Of a stretch of DNA of 46,299 nucleotides, positions 32,664 to 39,192 are shown piece by piece. Origin of the DNA: JAQVEB01 sp028698105. GTDB lineage: Bacteria > Bacteroidota > Bacteroidia > Bacteroidales > Dysgonomonadaceae. Under the pieces are notes generated by a model, which saw only the letters and a list, made by a program, of their open reading frames with translations, did no database searches and had not been told where the DNA came from. Where the stretch lies: positions 1 through 46,299 of the forward strand of contig CAXYYA010000030.1 of assembly GCA_964293155.1 (NCBI GenBank), in the 5' to 3' direction. How positions within the stretch are numbered: position 1 is the first letter of the stretch; each line of letters starts with the position of its first letter. Made by a program: the position numbers and the translations under genes.

Positions 32664-33164
32664 TCATTTTTTTGGTAACGACAGCGTAACCGTTACATTG
32701 CCATCGCCGAGAATTGATTTCAGTTCGTCGGCGGTGATGGTGTCTATTTTTCCGAGCCGGGTAAAATTCCAACTGTTGGGAGCGTAGTAAATTACAAATG
32801 CATTGCCCTGATACAGAATAAGATCGCCGGCTTGTGTTGTAATCTGCGTATCGTTTCGGGGAAAACTCCTGCCGAAAGGGCCCACTTTTTCCATGTTTCC
32901 GTAATCTTTCATGTGTATAGTGATGGGCGACTGTTTGAGCACATCCAGCAACGCATCCACCGAAGAATTATCGGCGAGGGTTGCGGTAAGTACGGTATCT
33001 CCAATTTGAATGTTCATACGTGTTTTTGTTTTACGATCCGGGGTTGCATGGTTGTTCACTGTAACGGAATCCTGAGCGGAATTTGTTCTGCCGTTATTCG
33101 CGGAGCATGCTCCGGTTACGATGAACATTGCAACCAGTAAAGATATGACTGTATTCGGAATCAT
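32664..33164 (-). CDS. Cyclophilin-like fold protein, secreted
   Basis: 166 residues. A hydrophobic signal ends at a lipobox-like GAC (about residue 19), so it is probably a lipoprotein. Residues 50-165 match the cyclophilin-like fold family PF18050: MNIQIGDTVLTATLADNSSV, KDYGNMEKVGPFGRSFPR and GDLILYQGNAFVIYYAPNSW. Members are small domains of unclear activity, found near AKR, cupin and flavodoxin genes in many bacteria. Prolyl isomerase activity is not shown for this family. It lies between repeat element 2 and a further hairpin-rich gap. It supports the reading of the cluster as one stress-related set. Confidence 0.85.
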   Translation of the reverse strand: MIPNTVISLLVAMFIVTGACSANNGRTNSAQDSVTVNNHATPDRKTKTRMNIQIGDTVLTATLADNSSVDALLDVLKQSPITIHMKDYGNMEKVGPFGRSFPRNDTQITTQAGDLILYQGNAFVIYYAPNSWNFTRLGKIDTITADELKSILGDGNVTVTLSLPKK

Positions 33165-33190
33165 TTTTACTATTAAAATAATGTATAGAA

Positions 33191-33503
33191 AAGTTTAAAA
33201 ATAAGTATTCAAATTAAAATTTTCACTCAATTGCATTTCGCCTGAAAGGCGAGATATGTCCCGATGATAATCGGGAGCAGCTTACGGTAAACAACAACAC
33301 AGATATTTTCGCCCGTAGTGGCGGGACTTATTTCGGGTTTAGTGCCGCCACTACGGGCGGAATTTAGTTGCCTATGCCTTACCGCAGGCGAATAAATCGC
33401 CTACGGTTATGGAAATATCGCCCATTCGGGCGAATATTGGTAAAATTTTTGAGTAAAAATTACTATCTTTGACTAAGCAACTTTGATTCTTTATTTTTTA
33501 AAA
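33191..33503. repeat. Hairpin-chain repeat region
   Basis: Several hairpins follow one another: CGCCTGAAAGGCG, CCCGATGATAATCGGG, CGCCCGTAGTGGCGG pairing with CCGCCACTACGGGCG, CGCAGGCG, and CGCCCATTCGGGCG. The outer ends are inverted (TTTAAAAATAAGTA at 33193; mirror of TTATTTTTTAAA at 33491) and so are the inner ends (AAAATTTTCACTC; GAGTAAAAATT). The region fills the gap between the cyclophilin-like gene and the AKR gene and has no plausible gene. Confidence 0.75.
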
Positions 33504-33522
33504 TTTACATAACAGAAATTTG

Positions 33523-34389
33523 TTATTCCAGTCTTCCGCCATATACCGGAAATACGCCGGCTTGGCCGTAATTTTCTATCTGTTTCAGATTTTGCAAGTA
33601 GTGCATATCTTCATCGGAAATCGTAAAATCCACTTCGGCGTTATTTTTCATGTGAGCCGGATTCGCGGTTTTGGGCAACGGCAAAAGGCCGAGTTGAAGG
33701 CAGTACCGGATTCCTAATTGCGGCACGGAAACACGATATTTATCCGCGAGTTTTTTTACGTCCTGATTTTTCATCAACTCACCGTGCCCCATGGGCGAAT
33801 ATGCTTCCACAAGGATGTTTTGATCCTTGCAATATTCAATGAGCGGCATCGGTGTGTTGCTGATGTGTGCCAAAATCTGGTTGACCATTGGTTTGACGGT
33901 GCAGGAAGCCAGAATGTTGTCAATGTCCTGTTTTTCGAAATTCGAGACGCCGATCGCGCGGAGTTTTCCTGCTTTGTAGGCTTCTTCCAATGCTTTCCAC
34001 GCTTCGCGGTTGCCTTCGAAATAGCGTTCCTCTTTGTGGAATTTCATCCAGGGTTTCGGGCTGTGAATGATCATCAGGTCAATGTAATCCAGCCCCATTG
34101 TTTGAAGCGATCCGTCAATGGATGCTACAGCTTCCTCGTACGATTTTATTTCCGCTGCCAGCTTCGTGGTCACGAACAGATCTTCTCTTTTTACGCTGCA
34201 TGTCCTGATGCCTTCCCCAACGCCTCTTTCGTTTTGGTAGGCTTGAGCGGTATCTATATGGCGATACCCTATTTCCGCGGCATCTTTTACAGCCTGCGCG
34301 GCATCCTTATCGGGGATAAACCATGTGCCGAGGCCAAGTTTGGGAATCTCAACGCCGTTGGACAGCGTGTATTTTTCTTCTAAAATCAT
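33523..34389 (-). CDS. Aldo-keto reductase (AKR5-like)
   Basis: 288 residues with tetrad residues in YRHIDTAQAYQNERGVG (Asp, Tyr), FVTTKLAAE (Lys) and LMIIHSPKPW (His). KTANPAHMKNN is the cofactor-binding end. It is the third AKR of the cluster and is most like the one at 22391-23236, but clearly not a recent copy. The next gene upstream on the same strand (34613-35185) is separated by a 196-bp palindromic element. It is cytoplasmic with NADPH-dependent reduction of aldehydes or keto-sugars. Substrate unknown. Confidence 0.9.
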   Translation of the reverse strand: MILEEKYTLSNGVEIPKLGLGTWFIPDKDAAQAVKDAAEIGYRHIDTAQAYQNERGVGEGIRTCSVKREDLFVTTKLAAEIKSYEEAVASIDGSLQTMGLDYIDLMIIHSPKPWMKFHKEERYFEGNREAWKALEEAYKAGKLRAIGVSNFEKQDIDNILASCTVKPMVNQILAHISNTPMPLIEYCKDQNILVEAYSPMGHGELMKNQDVKKLADKYRVSVPQLGIRYCLQLGLLPLPKTANPAHMKNNAEVDFTISDEDMHYLQNLKQIENYGQAGVFPVYGGRLE

Positions 34390-34410
34390 GTTAATCTTCT
34401 TTTTGTTTTT

Positions 34411-34606
34411 TATGACTATCGTATTGTTTACCTAAATCAATTGCCACGGCTTTCAAGCCGTGGGTAGCTGATTAGGAGTTAACAAAGGCTTTAGCCGAAA
34501 TTTACCTAAACTTGGGCTAAAGCCCATAAAACCGCATCTCAGGTAACCACGCCATAAATGGCATGGCAATTGATAACAATCTTAGGTAGGAAATACGATA
34601 ATCATA
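34411..34606. repeat. 195-bp palindromic element, copy 3
   Basis: Ends TATGACTATCGTATT (34411) and its inverted partner AATACGATAATCATA (ending 34606). Between them: TTGCCACGG hairpin with CCGTGG, GGCTTTAGCC (34488 area), GGGCTAAAGCCC, a degenerate CCACGCC hairpin and GGCAATTG. It sits between the AKR gene and the acetyltransferase gene. Confidence 0.85.
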
Positions 34607-34612
34607 TTGTTT

Positions 34613-35185
34613 TTATTCGTTTAATTTCTTGATCACTTTCGCCGGAATGCCGCCCACAACCACGTTATTAGGCACATCCGCCGTAACTACGGCGCCGGCC
34701 GCCACCACCGAATTTTCGCCGATGGTTACGCCGGACAAAACGGTGGCGTTGGCGCCAATCCACGCGCCTTTCTTTATGTGTACGTGTCCTGGCAGCATTT
34801 TACGCCGGTCTTCAGCACCTACCGGATGGCTTTCGGAAGAAATAACCACGGCGGGCGCGATCATTACGCCGTCTTCGATGGTTATCCCGCCCAAATCCAG
34901 AAACGAACAGTTTGCGTTAATGAAAACATTGCTTCCCAGTTGCAGATTTTTACCGTAATTGATGGAAAAAGGCGTAAATACGGTGGTGCTGTCGCTTACT
35001 TTTCTTCCGGTAATATTGCTGAGCAATTGCCTTTGCTTTACCGGATCGGGTTCATTGTTCAGCGCGATCACAAGTTTTTTAGTGGCCGCACAGGCATCGT
35101 GAATCCGGAAATAATCGGTATCGTCGAAAGGAGTGATTTCGCCCGCTCTTATACGGTCGAAAATGGTTCTATTTGAATTGCCCAT
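34613..35185 (-). CDS. Sugar O-acetyltransferase (maltose/galactoside acetyltransferase type)
   Basis: 190 residues with left-handed beta-helix hexapeptide repeats (about 75-185: FINANCSFLDLGGITIEDG, GAWIGANATVLSGVTIGENS, AGAVVTADVPNNVVVGGIPAKVIKK). The catalytic His is expected in SSESHPV near residue 118. The N-terminal segment RIRAGEITPFDDTDYFRIHD matches the Mac domain of maltose O-acetyltransferases. It transfers acetyl from acetyl-CoA to a sugar hydroxyl. Only 2 bp separate it from the CMD-ABM gene stop, so it is co-transcribed. Such genes are frequent companions of AKR and cupin genes. Confidence 0.9.
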   Translation of the reverse strand: MGNSNRTIFDRIRAGEITPFDDTDYFRIHDACAATKKLVIALNNEPDPVKQRQLLSNITGRKVSDSTTVFTPFSINYGKNLQLGSNVFINANCSFLDLGGITIEDGVMIAPAVVISSESHPVGAEDRRKMLPGHVHIKKGAWIGANATVLSGVTIGENSVVAAGAVVTADVPNNVVVGGIPAKVIKKLNE

Positions 35186-35187
35186 CG

Positions 35188-36231
35188 TTATTTCAGCTTT
35201 TCGAAAATATCCGTCATGTTTTCTTTGTTCAGCACGACCATATCCACCAGTTTCAGGTCTTTCACCATGTGCAGTGTGGAGGTTTTATAGTGCTGGAAAT
35301 GCTCGCTCGCAATATGTGATTTGTAGGCATCTTTGTTTTTATAAATCTCCAGAATGCGTATCTGATTAGGGTTTTCAATTTGCTGCATCGGAAAAATGGC
35401 GATCACGCCCGTTTCATTTTCAACAGAAGCTACGGCAACTTTTTTCGCGTAAGCGAGGTATTCATCCAAATATTGTGGAACAACCTCGATCTCGGAAATG
35501 CGCACCAGCGTATCGTTTTCCAGCAACGGGATTTCCGGTTTTTGCAACAGTTTCCGCATCGCATTTGCCTGCGTCCGGTTAATGTATTTTTCGATCAAAT
35601 CCGAAACATCCGACAATTGCGCATCCGTAATTCCGGTATTTTTTCCCATGCCGATATGCGATTTGAGTTGCGGTTCCGTGCCTTCCATCGCAGCCAGCGC
35701 CGAAATGGTGGCCAATTCGCGCTGCCGGAAACTAAGCACATCGCTCGCGAAAATATCGCCGAACAAATGTTCTTTCAAAAACGCATCCGTTCGCGGAATG
35801 AAAGTTCCAAAACCCGGCGCCGGCTTCGGTTGAGGCATTTTTGTGAGTTCTTCCAGCACTTTTCTCCCTTGTTCGTACTTATCGGAAACGTTGTTTTCCA
35901 CGACAATCGGCTTGCCTTCGGCATCGTTCACCCCGTGTGCCTTGCGCTCGTTCACTACCGACATGAACACGGATGTTGCGTTCAAGCTCCGTGGAAAACC
36001 GCAATACGCATAAAGTTGTGATAAAATTTCCTTGATCTCGTTTATTGTCAGCCCGTTATCAAGTGCGGCATTCAGTTCCGGATTCAATTTTTCCAGATCG
36101 CCCGCGGCCGTAAGTGACGAAATAGCTACGATGCTCTGTTCGCGAGCGTCCAAAGCGGTTTCTTGCCCATTCATATTGTTTCTTGTTAATGAAATGATTA
36201 AAAATATGAAGATAAATTTTATTTTATTCAT
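35188..36231 (-). CDS. Carboxymuconolactone decarboxylase-like protein fused to an ABM domain
   Basis: 347 residues with a signal peptide (1-22, NNMNGQ). Two CMD/AhpD-type helical domains follow. The first is at about 30-115 (EIKEILSQLYAYCGFPRSLNA; single Cys, not the AhpD CxxC). The second is at about 150-235 (SFRQRELATISALAAM, LKSHIGMGKNTGI). A C-terminal antibiotic biosynthesis monooxygenase (ABM) ferredoxin-like domain is at about 255-340 (ENPNQIRILEIYKNKDAYKSH). The three-domain fusion fits a family seen near AraC-regulated stress genes in Bacteroidota. CMD domains act in detoxification or peroxide reduction, but the missing CxxC argues against an AhpD disulfide role. It precedes the acetyltransferase gene in the operon. 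Confidence 0.85.
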   Translation of the reverse strand: MNKIKFIFIFLIISLTRNNMNGQETALDAREQSIVAISSLTAAGDLEKLNPELNAALDNGLTINEIKEILSQLYAYCGFPRSLNATSVFMSVVNERKAHGVNDAEGKPIVVENNVSDKYEQGRKVLEELTKMPQPKPAPGFGTFIPRTDAFLKEHLFGDIFASDVLSFRQRELATISALAAMEGTEPQLKSHIGMGKNTGITDAQLSDVSDLIEKYINRTQANAMRKLLQKPEIPLLENDTLVRISEIEVVPQYLDEYLAYAKKVAVASVENETGVIAIFPMQQIENPNQIRILEIYKNKDAYKSHIASEHFQHYKTSTLHMVKDLKLVDMVVLNKENMTDIFEKLK

Positions 36232-36313
36232 GTTGGTTGATTTTTTGCATTAAATAAATTGATTTTCAGTATATTTAACCAAAGCGCACTCAGGTTTGAC
36301 ATCTGACGTCTTT

Positions 36314-36829
36314 TTATTTTGTTGCTTCGGCATATTCTTCATCCGTAACCATGCCGCCCCATTCGGCCGAGTTTTCGCTCACTTTGGGCGTGATGCCGAT
36401 GTGCGTGAAACGACTGTCGGGCGCTGCGCCGTGCCAGTGCATGGCGTTGGCGGGGATGTTCACTACATCGCCCACACTCAGGCGTTGAGCCGATTTGTCT
36501 TTTTCCTGGTAATAGCCCACGCCTTCGGTACAAAGTAAAATTTGTCCGACGCTGTGGCTATGCCAATAGTTGCGTGCTCCGGGTGCAAAGGTAACGTTGT
36601 ACACAAAGCAGTCGTTTTCAGGCACGGTAGAAAGCATGTTAAGCCATGCTTCGCCGGTGAAATTATCGGAAACGGTTTTCCCTAATCCCAATATCGGTTC
36701 GTTTGAAATGGTTGTTTTTTCCATTGTTGTTGCGTTTTGATCGTTTGTACTGTTGTTTTCTTTTTGAGTGCATGAAACGGCGACTAAGATCATCAATAAA
36801 GCCGCGGTGAAAAACGAAATTCTTTTCAT
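36314..36829 (-). CDS. Secreted cupin-domain protein
   Basis: 171 residues from ATG 36829 (MKRISFFTAALLMILVAVSC), with lipobox VAVSC (Cys20). A longer frame to 36943 would overlap the operator region and is unlikely. A cupin beta-barrel lies at about 65-160. Metal-binding motif 1 is YWHSHSVGQILLCTEGVGYY (His, His, Gln, Gly) and motif 2 is VGDVVNIPANAMHWHGAAPD. Small single-domain cupins near CMD genes are often metal-binding oxygenase- or isomerase-like, and the substrate is unknown. Its promoter (-7 TATATTTG at 36853) carries an operator shared with the SnoaL gene, and the AraC gene is divergent. Confidence 0.88.
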   Translation of the reverse strand: MKRISFFTAALLMILVAVSCTQKENNSTNDQNATTMEKTTISNEPILGLGKTVSDNFTGEAWLNMLSTVPENDCFVYNVTFAPGARNYWHSHSVGQILLCTEGVGYYQEKDKSAQRLSVGDVVNIPANAMHWHGAAPDSRFTHIGITPKVSENSAEWGGMVTDEEYAEATK

Positions 36830-36852
36830 ATCGTTGATTTTATTTGATTTCA

Positions 36853-36920
36853 CAAATATACGACGATGAAAGCGTTTAATTTGTATATAAATTACGGATA
36901 TTCCTACCATTTTTACTGAT
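36853..36920 (-). promoter_or_regulatory. Divergent operator between cupin and AraC genes
   Basis: The operator (36888-36920) reads on the minus strand ATCAGTAAAAATGGTA then CCGTAATTTA, and lies 27 bp from the -7 box TATATTTG (36853-36860) of the cupin gene. The same distance occurs at 23986-24053. It is also 12 bp upstream of the -33 region of the AraC promoter, so it could serve autoregulation. Confidence 0.65.
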
Positions 36921-36932
36921 TTCCGTTTTTTA

Positions 36933-36965
36933 TTGAAAATCATGTGAATATTTCATTTATTTTTG
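36933..36965 (+). promoter_or_regulatory. Promoter of the AraC-family gene
   Basis: TTG at 36933-36935 and TATTTTTG at 36958-36965 with 22 bp between. Transcription should start near 36972, a few bases before the ATG at 36981, so the mRNA is almost leaderless. Confidence 0.5.
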
Positions 36966-36980
36966 CAAAAAAAGATCGTT

Positions 36981-37892
36981 ATGGAAGAAATAATGAATTT
37001 GGATCATACGTATATGTATGAAAAAATGGTTCAACATGAAACCATGCATCCGCTGATAAGTGTGATTGATTTTTCAAAAGTGCCTCCCGTACCGGCCAGC
37101 GAACCTTTCGAGATCAAAGTCAGATACGGTTATTACGCAGTATTTCTGAAAGAAGTAAATTGTGGCGACCTGAAATACGGTAAAAAAACGTACGATTATC
37201 AGGAAGGAACGCTCGTTTTTGTTGCACCGGGACAAATTGTGGGTATCTCCCGCGACGGTAAACCCAAGCAACTGAAGGGATGGGCGCTGCTGTTCCATCC
37301 CGATCTGCTGCACGGAACGCAACTCGGCAGAAATATGCAGGATTATTCGTTTTTCTCGTACGAAACAAACGAAGCGTTGCACATGTCGGATCAGGAGCAG
37401 CAGATCATCGTGGATTGTTTCCGAAAGATACAGGGCGAGCTGAACCATTCCATTGACAAGCACAGTAAAACGCTTATTGTTTCCAACATTGAGTTGCTGC
37501 TGAATTACTGTGTGCGTTTTTACGACCGTCAGTTCATCACGCGAAGCGATTCGAACAAAGGCGTTTTGACACGGTTCGAGGGTTTGTTGAACACGTATTT
37601 TCAATCAGAAAAACCACAGGTCGTGGGATTGCCGTCCGTGAAATACTGTGCCGATCAACTTAACCTCTCGGCCAATTATTTCGGCGATTTGATTAAAAAA
37701 GAAACCGGACAGTCCGCGCAGGATTACATTCAGCAGAAACTGATGGACGTTGCCAAGGAAAAAATTCACGATACCCAAAAGACCGTAAGCGAAATTGCCT
37801 ACGAACTGGGATTCAAGTATCCGCAGCATTTCACCCGGCTGTTCAAACAGAAAACCGGCTATTCGCCGATGGATTACAGAAATTTGAACTAA
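36981..37892 (+). CDS. AraC-family transcriptional regulator
   Basis: 303 residues from ATG 36981 (MEEIMNLDHTYMYEK). A TTG at 36963 lies inside the -7 box. An N-terminal cupin-like sensing domain (about 30-160, YDYQEGTLVFVAPGQIVGIS) is followed by a C-terminal AraC/XylS domain with two helix-turn-helix units (about 200-300, YCADQLNLSANYFGDLIKKE and VSEIAYELGFKYPQHFTRLFKQKTG split over two helices). It is probably the regulator of the carbonyl/quinone stress genes around it. It resembles YqhC in context, which controls yqhD-dkgA in response to aldehydes. The operator it may bind is described at 36853-36920 and 23986-24053. Confidence 0.9.
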   Translation: MEEIMNLDHTYMYEKMVQHETMHPLISVIDFSKVPPVPASEPFEIKVRYGYYAVFLKEVNCGDLKYGKKTYDYQEGTLVFVAPGQIVGISRDGKPKQLKGWALLFHPDLLHGTQLGRNMQDYSFFSYETNEALHMSDQEQQIIVDCFRKIQGELNHSIDKHSKTLIVSNIELLLNYCVRFYDRQFITRSDSNKGVLTRFEGLLNTYFQSEKPQVVGLPSVKYCADQLNLSANYFGDLIKKETGQSAQDYIQQKLMDVAKEKIHDTQKTVSEIAYELGFKYPQHFTRLFKQKTGYSPMDYRNLN

Positions 37893-37898
37893 CGTGAT

Positions 37899-38684
37899 AT
37901 GAGAGCAATAGTTGCTGCTGTTTTTACCTTATTGATCAATTTTGCTTTTTCACAGGAAAAAGACAGCGTTTCGCTGAGCCCTGAAGCTCCGAAACCCGAT
38001 ACGTACATAAGCGGGGCGCTTTCGGTTACCAACAACGGTATTTCCACAGTTCCTTATCTGTCGCTCGGCAAACCGGCCTTCATAACCGATCTGTCGCTGA
38101 GCCGGGGGCGTTTCAGTTTTGACCCGCAACTGAAATTCAACATCCCCGACGCAAGGCCGTGGTCGTTTCTGTTTTGGTTCAGATACAGATTGGTTGAAAG
38201 TGAAAAATTCCGGTTTACGCTCGGTGCACATCCGGCCTACTCTTTTAAAACCAGAACTGCTATCATAAACGGTGTGGAGCAAGAAGCCATTACCATTTGG
38301 CGATTTCTGGCAACAGAAATTGCTCCCCGCTATCAAATAACACCAAAGGTAAGCATTGGCCCATATTATTTATATTCCTATAATATGGAAACGAATGTTG
38401 TAAAACATACCCATTTTGTGTCGTTGCAAAGTTCTATATCCGATATCAGGCTCTCGAATAAGTTTTATATGAGCCTTCACCCACAGGTTTATTTTCTGAA
38501 AGTGGGTAGCCGGAAAGGATTTTACGCGTATGCGGGCGTGAGCCTGAACAAGAAAGATTTTCCGTTTTCCCTGTCCGCGCTTGCGAACAAGGAAATTAAA
38601 TCGGACATTGCGGGAAGTGAAGATTTTCTTTGGAATGTAACCCTGATGTATTCCTTCGGAAAACGATTGGTTGGGAAACGGTAA
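37899..38684 (+). CDS. Secreted beta-barrel-like protein of unknown function
   Basis: 261 residues with signal peptide 1-19 (NFAFSQ). The mature part alternates short beta-strands (YLSLGKPAFITDLSLSRG, WSFLFWFRYRLVESEKFRFT, GAHPAYSFK) and reads like an outer-membrane or periplasmic barrel. It ends WNVTLMYSFGKRLVGKR, so the usual terminal aromatic residue is absent. No family was recognised. It begins 6 bp after the AraC stop, so it is co-transcribed with the regulator, and a link to the stress response is possible but not shown. Downstream is repeat element 4. Confidence 0.7.
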   Translation: MRAIVAAVFTLLINFAFSQEKDSVSLSPEAPKPDTYISGALSVTNNGISTVPYLSLGKPAFITDLSLSRGRFSFDPQLKFNIPDARPWSFLFWFRYRLVESEKFRFTLGAHPAYSFKTRTAIINGVEQEAITIWRFLATEIAPRYQITPKVSIGPYYLYSYNMETNVVKHTHFVSLQSSISDIRLSNKFYMSLHPQVYFLKVGSRKGFYAYAGVSLNKKDFPFSLSALANKEIKSDIAGSEDFLWNVTLMYSFGKRLVGKR

Positions 38685-38706
38685 GGTTATCAGTATTTTA
38701 TTTTTA

Positions 38707-39054
38707 TGATATTCGCAAAGCGTCCTAATCGTTTTCTCTATTGCCACGACTTTTAGAGGCTGTGTAAAAAGTAAAACGAACTATCAAATTGTCATTCTGA
38801 ATGGAGCTTTAGCGAAATGAAGAATCTAATCAGCTTGACAATATAGATGTTTCACTTCGTTCAACATGACAAAATGAAACCGACATAGTATTTTTTACAC
38901 AACCTCTTTAAGTCGTGGATGGATTGTGCCTGAAATTATGGGCTTTTAGCCCAAGATTATTATAAATTTCGGCTAAAGCCTATCTGTCCTGTGTCTCCAA
39001 AACCACGTCCTAAAGGGACGTGGCAATTAATGTAGGACATTATGCGGATAATCA
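38707..39054. repeat. 195-bp palindromic element, copy 4, interrupted
   Basis: Ends TGATATTCGCAAAGCG (38707) and, inverted, CGGATAATCA (39054). It lies in inverted order to copy 1: left hairpin CCACGACTT...AAGTCGTGG split by an insert, then GGCTTTTAGCCC, GGCTAAAGCC, right hairpin CCACGTCCTAAAGGGACGTGG and CAATT. Without the insert (153 bp) the length is 195 bp, equal to copy 1. Confidence 0.85.
38755..38907. mobile_element. 153-bp MITE-like insert inside palindromic element 4
   Basis: Inverted ends AGAGGCTGTGTAAAAA and (reverse complement of the right end) AGAGGTTGTGTAAAAA differ at one of 16 positions. The left flank ends in TTTT and the right flank begins TT, so removing the insert plus one TT restores CCACGACTTTTAAGTCGTGG. 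This indicates a 2-bp target duplication. It has no ORF, only internal inverted segments TGTCATTCTGAA and its partner TTCAACATGACA. No transposase gene is in the window. Confidence 0.75.
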
Positions 39055-39066
39055 TATAATTTAATT

Positions 39067-39192
39067 AAATAGATGCCTCCTTTCGTCGGCCCCGATAATC
39101 GGGATTTCCGCTTTGCTCCAACATGACACTGACTTGAAGCCCAACTATCTGCGGTTGTCATTTCGAACGAAGTGAGAAATCTATAATAACTC
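39067..39192. repeat. 126-bp dispersed repeat, copy 2, overlapping the RM gene end
   Basis: It starts AAATAGATGCCTCC and ends ATAATAACTC, near-identical to 22185-22311, with one base missing in CATGACACTGAC. The last 12 bp (39181-39192) are the stop codon and last codons of the restriction-modification gene. Confidence 0.85.

Noticed and set aside
33463..33470. TATCTTTG -7 box pointing right at about 33464
   Set aside because: It matches the consensus, but the region downstream on the plus strand has no gene until well past the AKR gene, which is on the minus strand.
36830..36943. Longer N-terminus for the cupin protein (start at 36943)
   Set aside because: The added residues overlap the operator and -7 box. 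The start at 36829 yields a normal lipoprotein signal peptide.
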